Assembly: GCA_949840905.1 (NCBI GenBank)
Contig: CATKXW010000015.1
Span: 1-49,110 of the forward strand
Direction: 5' to 3'
From: an uncultured Eggerthellaceae bacterium
GTDB lineage: Bacteria > Actinomycetota > Coriobacteriia > Coriobacteriales > Eggerthellaceae
Length of the DNA: 49,110 nt
The notes beneath the pieces were generated by a model. That model searched no databases. It was not told the DNA's origin and worked only from the letters and a program-made list of their open reading frames with translations. Both the position numbers and the translations under genes were made by a program. This document shows, piece by piece, positions 43,142-49,110 of this stretch. Each line of letters starts with the position of its first letter. Position 1 is the stretch's first letter.

Positions 43142-44413
43142 ATGCAGAACATCAGGGTAGCCGAGCTCTTTGCCGGCGTTGGTGGCTTTCGGCTCGGGCT
43201 GGATGGATTTCATGATCCTGCTCTCCCTGAGTTCGAGATGCCGAGCGCTGGTCCTTTCGAAACCATATGGGCGAACCAGTGGGAGCCCCCCGGAGGCGAC
43301 GCGAAGCAGTTCGCCTTTAGATGCTATGAGGACCATTTTGGCGAAGGTTCCTGCGTAAATAGGGATATCAACGAGGTTCTCGACAACTACGAGGCCGGTA
43401 AGATCGATATACCAGATGTGGATATGGTCGTTGGTGGGTTTCCATGCCAAGACTACTCGGTCGCCAAGCCCCTCTCGCAAGCTGGTGGGATCGAGGGCAA
43501 GAAGGGCGTCCTGTGGTGGGATATCTACCGATTCCTTCATCTTAAGGAGCCGAGATACGTCCTGTTGGAGAACGTCGATCGGTTACTGAAGAGTCCTGCG
43601 ACGCAACGAGGGCGGGATTTCGCCATCATGCTCTCATGCTTGGCCGATCTGGGCTATTCCGTAGAATGGCGCGTGGTCAATAGCGCGGAGTACGGAGCAC
43701 CTCAGCGTCGCAAGCGCGTCTATCTCTATGCGGAGCAGACGCCTGTGACGTGGGATCTGGCAGATAGGCTCGCTCATGGTGTGTTCGCAGCGGCTCTGCC
43801 GATCGCGCCGTTTGCCTCGTTCGCGCAGTTCGAGATCCCCGACGACCCCTACGAGGCTACCAGATCGTTCAATAGCGTGGGAAAGGGGAGGTCGCCCTTT
43901 TGTACGGCGGGGGTGATGCAAGATTGCAACGTCGTGACCTTCGATGCCGAAGCGGCCTATGAGGGGCCGTTGGGCAAGCTCGACGATGTGATCGTCGCGC
44001 CCCACGAGGTGCCCGACGAGTTCTATATCGCGGAAGACAAGCTGGAGAAGTGGCGCTATCTCAAGGGTTCCAAGCGCGAGGAGCGCACCAATAAGCGAAC
44101 GGGCTTCACGTATCAATATTCTGAAGGGTCTATGGCGTTTCCTGACCTGCTCACGAATCCTTCGCGCACGATCCTCACGGGCGAGGGCGGTTCGGGCGCT
44201 TCGCGCTTCAAGCATGTGGTCGAGATCGACGGTCGTTTTCGCCGGTTGATCCCCGATGAGCTGGAACAGCTGCAGGGCTTTCCGCGAGGCTGGACGAATA
44301 CCGGCATGACCGATGGCCAACGGGCCTTTTGCATGGGGAACGCTCTGGTGGTTCGGATCCCGCATATGATCGGAAAAGAGATCGTGAAGAGGCATCATGC
44401 CGAGGGTCGCTGA
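43142..44413 (+). CDS. DNA cytosine-5 methyltransferase (M.Sau3AI-like)
   Basis: The 423-residue enzyme has motif I ELFAGVGGFRLGL, the catalytic GGFPCQDYSV (C102), ENVDRLL (motif VI), QRRKRVYLYA (motif VIII) and the closing GNALVVRI (motif X). The PCQDYSVAKPL context and the partner endonuclease fit GATC specificity, with the C methylated. AAGGAG lies 9 bases before the ATG. It overlaps vsr by 17 bases. Confidence 0.93.
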   Translation: MQNIRVAELFAGVGGFRLGLDGFHDPALPEFEMPSAGPFETIWANQWEPPGGDAKQFAFRCYEDHFGEGSCVNRDINEVLDNYEAGKIDIPDVDMVVGGFPCQDYSVAKPLSQAGGIEGKKGVLWWDIYRFLHLKEPRYVLLENVDRLLKSPATQRGRDFAIMLSCLADLGYSVEWRVVNSAEYGAPQRRKRVYLYAEQTPVTWDLADRLAHGVFAAALPIAPFASFAQFEIPDDPYEATRSFNSVGKGRSPFCTAGVMQDCNVVTFDAEAAYEGPLGKLDDVIVAPHEVPDEFYIAEDKLEKWRYLKGSKREERTNKRTGFTYQYSEGSMAFPDLLTNPSRTILTGEGGSGASRFKHVVEIDGRFRRLIPDELEQLQGFPRGWTNTGMTDGQRAFCMGNALVVRIPHMIGKEIVKRHHAEGR

Positions 44414-44885
44414 CCAAAGCCCGTCATCCGACAGGCGCAAGGTGCCGCGAGCGCCGAAGTCATCTTCTGAAGCGACGACGAAGGTGATGAAGGCCAACAA
44501 GCGCGACAACACTAAGCCTGAGCTGCTGGTTCGGCGGAGGCTTCGGGAGGCGGGGCTGGTGGGGTATCGGCTGCATTGGAAGGCGGCAGGGCGACCGGAT
44601 GTGGCTTGGCCAGGCAAGAAGGTGGCCATCTTCGTCAACGGTTGCTTTTGGCATCGCTGCCCCCACTGCAAGCCCTCCATGCCGAAGACCAACGTTGAGT
44701 ATTGGGTGCTCAAGTTCGAATTGAACCAGGAACGGGATATGCGGAAGATCCGCGAACTGGAAGAAGCTGGCTGGAAGGTTCATGTCATTTGGGAGTGTCA
44801 GCTCAAGAAGAAGGTCATCGATCGCACGTTCGAGGAGCTGTTGCCGGTGCTCGCGGAGGAGCTGGATAAGTCCCTGGCGCGCTGA
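44397..44885 (+). CDS. vsr: Very-short-patch mismatch endonuclease
   Basis: The 162-residue protein nicks next to T:G mismatches that arise when 5-methylcytosine deaminates. Seen: KANKRDNTKPELLVRRRLREAGL, catalytic Asp in GRPDVAW, and VAIFVNGCFWHRCPHC with the zinc/active-site His and Cys, then WECQLKK. Linkage to an m5C methyltransferase is the classical arrangement and independently supports cytosine methylation by this system. The start overlaps the methyltransferase gene. Confidence 0.93.
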   Translation: MPRVADQSPSSDRRKVPRAPKSSSEATTKVMKANKRDNTKPELLVRRRLREAGLVGYRLHWKAAGRPDVAWPGKKVAIFVNGCFWHRCPHCKPSMPKTNVEYWVLKFELNQERDMRKIRELEEAGWKVHVIWECQLKKKVIDRTFEELLPVLAEELDKSLAR

Positions 44886-44956
44886 GCGGAGCAGGCGGCA
44901 GGGGGACCCGGTGGCGGTTCGTCGTATGGTGCTTCGGTGGAGGAAGGAGAGGGTGC

Positions 44957-45349
44957 GTGGGGGAGTTCGCGGAGCGGGTGTTCGGGGTGGTGCGGCGTAT
45001 TCCTGCGGGGAAAGTGGCCACCTATGGGCAGGTAGGACGCCTCATCGGCGCGCCTCGGGCTGCTCGTTACGTGGGCTATGCCCTGCGGGCGAACCCTTCG
45101 CCGGGCGTCGATCCTTCTTCTATCCCGTGTCATCGCGTGGTGTTCAAAGATGGGCGCATGGCCACGGGGTTCGCGTTCGGCGGTCCTGACGAACAGCAGC
45201 GGATGCTCGAAGCCGAAGGGGTGCTCTTCGACGAAGAGGGTCGAGTGCTCATGGAGCAGTTCCAATGGGATGGTCGGCTCGACAACGACGACGCTTGCCT
45301 TCCTGGCATGCCGGCCGACCTCGATCGGGAGGCCGAACTGGCTGACTGA
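44957..45349 (+). CDS. MGMT/Ada-like DNA alkyltransferase domain protein
   Basis: The 130-residue protein is the DNA-binding and active-site domain only: FGVVRRIPAGKVATYGQVGRLIG, then IPCHRVV with alkyl-acceptor C58. The N-terminal domain of Ogt/MGMT is absent, as in short alkyltransferase-like proteins, but the acceptor Cys is kept (ATL proteins have Trp there). GTG start with AAGGAG upstream. Neighbours are all DNA restriction or repair genes. Confidence 0.88.
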   Translation: MGEFAERVFGVVRRIPAGKVATYGQVGRLIGAPRAARYVGYALRANPSPGVDPSSIPCHRVVFKDGRMATGFAFGGPDEQQRMLEAEGVLFDEEGRVLMEQFQWDGRLDNDDACLPGMPADLDREAELAD

Positions 45350-45412
45350 TCGCTGCAACCACCCTCATCTTTCGCTACCATCTCAAGGGCGATATCTCAT
45401 CGACGGGCGAGG

Positions 45413-48148
45413 ATGCGAGGAGTCATGGAAGAGCAATGGCACGACACTGCGGGTGCGGCCAGAGGTAAGGACCCAGGCGCAGGGTCGGGCGCGGCCAAAG
45501 GTTCGGACCCAGGCGCAGGTTCGGATGCGGCCAAAGGTTCGAGTGCGGACGAAGGTTCGACCGCGACCAGAGGTTCGGACTCACGTAAAGGTTCGGGCAC
45601 GGTCGAAGAGACGCGCGAACGCGGATGCCAGTGCGAGCCGAGCGCGATCGAAGTGCGGGGTGCGCGGGTGCATAACCTGCGAGACCTATCGGTCGATGTG
45701 CCGCTGCGACGGTTGGTGGCCATCGCTGGTGTGTCCGGTTCGGGGAAGAGCTCGCTGGCCCTCGGCGTGCTGTATGCGGAAGGCTCGCGGCGCTACCTTG
45801 AAGCGCTCTCCACCTATACGCGCCGGCGCATCGCTCAAGCGGGTCGCGCTGCGGTAGACGAGGTGCTCTACGTGCCCGCGGCGCTCGCTCTGCGACAGCG
45901 GCCGGGCATACCGGGCGTCCATTCCACCTTTGGCACCTCCACTGAGCTCTTGAATCATCTGCGCTTGATGTTCTCGCGCCTGGGGAGCCACTGCTGCCCC
46001 AATGGGCATCCGAATCCGCCGACCTTGAACGTGGCTGCGGAGCGACCCATCGTCTGCTGCGTGTGCGGAGTGGAGTTCTACGGGCCGAGCGCCGAAGACC
46101 TCGCGTTCAACGGTGGCGGTGCTTGTCCGGAGTGCGGTGGCACGGGCGTGATCCGTACCATCGATGAATCCACGCTCATCGTCGATCCGGACCTCACGTT
46201 GGAGGAAGGGGCGGTCGCGCCGTGGCGCAACCTCATGTGGTCGCTCATGCCGCAGGTGGCTGAGGCCATGGGCGTGCGCATCGACGTTCCCTATCGCGAT
46301 CTCACCGACCACGAGAAGGACATCGTGTTGCACGGTCCGATGGAGAAGCGCCATATCCTCTACGTCCCCAAGAACAAAGATCGCGCTACCGAATTGGACT
46401 TCACGTTCTACAGCGCCGAGAACTCGGTGAAGAATGCCCTGGCCAAGGCCAAGGACGAGAAGGGCCTCGCGCGTGTGGCGAAGTTCCTCACCGAATCGGC
46501 ATGCCCGGTCTGTCATGGCACGCGCCTATCCGAGCAGGCGCGATCGAGCACCATCGATGGCCGCGGCCTCGCCGATATAACAGCGTTGACCTTGGATGGA
46601 CTGCACCAGTGGTTGCCCACGGTAGCGTCGTGGCTCCCCGCCGCCATGCGGCCCATGAACGACGCGATCGTTGCCGAGATGGTCGAGCCCATCCAGCGGC
46701 TCGAGCAGTTGGGGCTCGGCTATCTCACCCTCGACCGCGCCAGCGAGACGCTCTCCAACGGTGAGCGCCAACGGGTGGCGCTCACGCGTGCGGTGCGCAG
46801 TCGTACCACCGGTGTTCTCTACGTGCTCGACGAGCCCTCCATCGGTCTGCATCCATCGAACATCGAGGAACTGCTGGGCGTGATGGATGACCTGCTGGCT
46901 GACGGAAACTCGGTGGTCATGGTCGATCACGATGTGGACGTGCTGCGCCATGCCGACCATCTCATCGAGATCGGCCCCGGCAGCGGAGCGAATGGCGGCC
47001 GCATCATCGCGCAGGGCGACGTGCAGGCCATCGAAGCTGACCCTGCATCGCGCATCGGGCCGTTCCTTTCGGGAGAAGAAAGGGTGCGCGTGCGAACGCC
47101 CATCGCAGCCGATCACCTCTTCGATGAGGGTACCATTCGCTTAGAGACCGGTCGCATCCATACGGTGCAGCCGCTAGAAGTGCTCATTCCGAAGGGGCGT
47201 TTGACGGTGGTCACCGGCGTGTCAGGCTCGGGCAAGACGACCCTTGTGCTGGAGAGCTTGGTCGTAGGGATGAAGGCGCAACTTGCTGGTCAACAGTTGC
47301 CCGACCCTGTGCGGCTGGTGGAAGCGCCGGGCATCGAGCGCATCGATCTGGTGGATGCCACTCCCATCGGCGTGAACGTGCGCTCCACGGTGGGCACCTA
47401 CTCGGGTATCCTCGATGACCTGCGGCGGGAGTTCGCGAAGCTTCCAGAGGCGAGAGAGCGGGGCCTTAAGGCGGGCGACTTCTCCTACAACACGGGTTCG
47501 CTACGCTGTTCCACCTGCGATGGCACCGGTCAGATATCGCTGGACGTGCAATTCCTTCCCGACGTGGATATCCCATGTCCCGAGTGCGGCGGTGCGCGCT
47601 ACGGCAAGGACGCTTACGCCATTCAGCTGATGGTAGAAGAGGGGTCGCTCGTCGAGGATGCCCCAGTGCGTACGTTGTCCCTTCCGGAGGTGCTGGGACT
47701 GACGGTGGACGAGGCATTGGCTTCGCTAGCGCACCTCAAGCGGGTAGAAGGGAAGCTGCGAACGTTGCATGACCTGGGGCTTGGATATCTCACCCTTGGC
47801 GAGGCGACCCCTGCGCTCTCGGGTGGGGAGGCCCAACGCTTGAAGCTGGCCAACGAGATGCGCCGCCATCAGGAGGATGCGCTGTTCGTGTTCGATGAGC
47901 CTACCATCGGACTGCATCCGCTGGATATCGCCACGCTCATCGGGGTGCTGCAGCGCCTGATCGAGCACGGTGCCACGGTGGTGGTCATCGAGCACGACCT
48001 GGATATGATGGCCAACGCTGACTACATCATCGACATGGGTCCGGGCGGCGGCGACCAGGGCGGTCGCATCGTGGCGACCGGCACTCCGGCCGAGGTGGCA
48101 ACCAACCCGTTCAGCATCACGGGAAAGTACCTGACACGCTGTCTCTGA
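45413..48148 (+). CDS. UvrA-like ABC ATPase without UvrB-binding domain
   Basis: The 911-residue protein has two ABC cassettes: Walker A GVSGSGKSS and GVSGSGKTT, signatures LSNGERQR and LSGGEAQR, Walker B VLDEPSIGLHP and VFDEPTIGLHP. Zinc motifs (VCCVCG...CPECGG; CSTCDG...CPECGG) are present. After the first Zn-like stretch (CPNGHP) it goes directly to the signature half, without the roughly 100 residues that bind UvrB in canonical UvrA. This is the UvrA2 pattern seen in drug-resistance or DNA-binding UvrA-like proteins. The N-terminus has a 4 x 12-residue Gly/Ser repeat tail. Confidence 0.88.
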   Translation: MRGVMEEQWHDTAGAARGKDPGAGSGAAKGSDPGAGSDAAKGSSADEGSTATRGSDSRKGSGTVEETRERGCQCEPSAIEVRGARVHNLRDLSVDVPLRRLVAIAGVSGSGKSSLALGVLYAEGSRRYLEALSTYTRRRIAQAGRAAVDEVLYVPAALALRQRPGIPGVHSTFGTSTELLNHLRLMFSRLGSHCCPNGHPNPPTLNVAAERPIVCCVCGVEFYGPSAEDLAFNGGGACPECGGTGVIRTIDESTLIVDPDLTLEEGAVAPWRNLMWSLMPQVAEAMGVRIDVPYRDLTDHEKDIVLHGPMEKRHILYVPKNKDRATELDFTFYSAENSVKNALAKAKDEKGLARVAKFLTESACPVCHGTRLSEQARSSTIDGRGLADITALTLDGLHQWLPTVASWLPAAMRPMNDAIVAEMVEPIQRLEQLGLGYLTLDRASETLSNGERQRVALTRAVRSRTTGVLYVLDEPSIGLHPSNIEELLGVMDDLLADGNSVVMVDHDVDVLRHADHLIEIGPGSGANGGRIIAQGDVQAIEADPASRIGPFLSGEERVRVRTPIAADHLFDEGTIRLETGRIHTVQPLEVLIPKGRLTVVTGVSGSGKTTLVLESLVVGMKAQLAGQQLPDPVRLVEAPGIERIDLVDATPIGVNVRSTVGTYSGILDDLRREFAKLPEARERGLKAGDFSYNTGSLRCSTCDGTGQISLDVQFLPDVDIPCPECGGARYGKDAYAIQLMVEEGSLVEDAPVRTLSLPEVLGLTVDEALASLAHLKRVEGKLRTLHDLGLGYLTLGEATPALSGGEAQRLKLANEMRRHQEDALFVFDEPTIGLHPLDIATLIGVLQRLIEHGATVVVIEHDLDMMANADYIIDMGPGGGDQGGRIVATGTPAEVATNPFSITGKYLTRCL
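45455..45598 (+). repeat. Four 36-bp in-frame repeats in the UvrA-like N-terminus
   Basis: The units encode AARGKDPGAGSG, AAKGSDPGAGSD, AAKGSSADEGST and ATRGSDSRKGSG. Each splits into two 18-base halves ending in a GGTTCG-like word. The disordered tail precedes the first ABC domain and is likely to vary in copy number. Confidence 0.85.
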
Positions 48149-48190
48149 TCCGGTCCCGGTGCTGCCCTCGAGACGTCGTATGGCTTCCCA

Positions 48191-48220
48191 GCCAGCCATG
48201 GTGATGCCAGCCATGGTGAT
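48191..48220 (+). repeat. 15-bp perfect tandem repeat
   Basis: GCCAGCCATGGTGAT occurs twice head to tail, in the non-coding debris between uvrA-like and the fic fragment. Confidence 0.9.
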
Positions 48221-48335
48221 GCGGTCGGGCATCACTTTTCCGCTCGCACGCAACAGCAGCGATCCGGGACTTGCGCAGGAAGCGGTGAGCGGGCGCGGCT
48301 GCCTCTTGTTGAGCCTGCTTGTCAGCTGGCCGGAT

Positions 48336-48839
48336 GCAGGAGGCGATAAGCAGATGAAGGTCAGTGCTCGTCAACCAGTCGAACAGGTCGCACATCGCCT
48401 CGGGAGCATAGTTCGCCGAAGTTCCTGCATGATCGAGACCGTCGCCGTCGTAGACGCCTACATTTCCGGAGCGGAACCTCCCAGCTTCTTTCACGAGGCC
48501 GCTCATGAGGACCCGATGGGAACAGAGCAGGTCATCGATGGAATAAGGATCCAGAGAATCGAGACCGTTGTAGGCGGCTATGGCGTTCTGCACCTCCAAT
48601 ATGTCTTTCGGATCGCCCAGGATCTTCTGTCCGTCGATGATGCTCTCGACCTCGTTCTCGGCAAGTTCGTTCCCCTCGATAGCCAACGAGGAATGGATCG
48701 TTTTGATGCGCATCTTGCGATGGAGCCAAGGTTTCGTGTCCATGCTGGAAACGGCTTTGATCTCTCCTACCAGCTCGGCTACCTCAAAAGCTAGCTCGTC
48801 TATACGGGATGTTCTCGAGAAAGGAGGACTATAGGTCAT
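48336..48839 (-). pseudogene. Truncated Fic-family gene lacking the catalytic motif
   Basis: From the ATG at 48839 (AAGGAG upstream) about 168 residues match the N-terminal half of Fic AMP-transferases, including inhibitory motif S51-LAI-E55-G56 and the RFRSGNVGV segment that precedes the active site. At LHLLIASC the similarity stops, exactly where HPFxDGNGR should follow. The remaining frame to 48117 is His/Arg-rich and reads through a tandem repeat. The active site is gone, so no AMPylation is expected. Confidence 0.85.
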
Positions 48840-49110
48840 ATTCGACGCTCCTTATCGATCTTGAACGGTTGATTTTAATATGACAACATCGTGCTGCCAT
48901 ATGGCACATTAAAGTGCTCGCGAGATCCCGAAAGCACGAGCGCCTCTCGCCTCTCCTTCTAAACGAGCTGCCTTTGTTCTGGGGGAGGGCTATGTTGCAT
49001 GGCGATCGGTCGGTTCAGTGATCCGTTCGGGCGTGTTAATTGAAATCTTGAACTGGACACCCGTCCAGATTAACTTCAGTACACCGACCTCATTATCATG
49101 AGCATAGCCC
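48840..49110. other. Right edge of the window
   Basis: AT-rich bases directly upstream of the fic fragment probably held its promoter. CTGGAC-ACCC-GTCCAG (49053-49068) is a small hairpin near the edge, and a minus-strand frame enters from 49110 and stops near 48993. I cannot identify it from about 39 residues. Confidence 0.3.

Noticed and set aside
49031-49076. Insertion-sequence end at the right edge (GTTAAT...ATTAAC with an inner GTCCAG hairpin)
   Set aside because: Too little sequence remains to show a transposase or a second end.

Overview
The window looks like a chromosomal segment from a high-GC anaerobic or facultative actinobacterium, most likely of the Coriobacteriia (family Eggerthellaceae). 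The reasons are the high GC, a LuxR-type regulator fused to a 12-helix MFS-like membrane domain and divergent from a Tat-exported molybdopterin oxidoreductase operon, and the density of two-component/ABC-permease cassettes. This placement is inference; no database was searched.

Layout. 1-3186: an initiator tRNA-Met gene carrying a small decayed integrative element. It holds a DUF4143-type ATPase and a tyrosine integrase with an internal deletion, bounded by a partial tRNA repeat and two matching TGACCACC arrays. 3249-9579: a torD-like chaperone / molybdopterin oxidoreductase / 4Fe-4S protein / NrfD operon (minus strand) divergent from the LuxR-MFS regulator. 9663-10795: a YbaK-type deacylase and upp. 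10922-15945: a Bce-like unit (response regulator, intramembrane-type kinase, 33-codon ORF, ABC ATPase, FtsX permease). 16100-17686: a lipoprotein and a DUF4230 protein. 17819-23555: a second two-component system and its MacB-like ABC transporter, sharing a near-identical operator. 23668-27986: an MFS transporter with C-terminal CBS domains, a CmpB-like membrane protein and a baeRF-like protein. 28314-30945: a zinc-type efflux operon (P1B ATPase, separate HMA protein, SmtB-like repressor). 31370-34100: a tyrosine phosphatase and guaA. 34584-38163: an island of more AT-rich, partly dead genes downstream of guaA, including a doubly inactivated integrase and an overlapping nucleotidyltransferase/unknown pair. 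38209-41264: a surface alpha/beta hydrolase, a radical SAM protein and an HxlR regulator. 41390-48148: a GATC-type restriction-modification and DNA-repair cluster (Sau3AI-like endonuclease, m5C methyltransferase, Vsr, alkyltransferase-like protein, UvrA-like ATPase). 48336-48839: a truncated fic gene.

The points most worth following are a pair of long inverted-repeat elements with shared 26-29 bp arms in unrelated intergenic regions (18505-18652 and 31068-31222), the overlapping nucleotidyltransferase/unknown-protein pair beside a dead integrase (36263-37799), GATC sites inside the promoter of the GATC methyltransferase, the two matched four-copy arrays in the tRNA-fMet element, and a recurrent promoter layout that predicts leaderless mRNAs.
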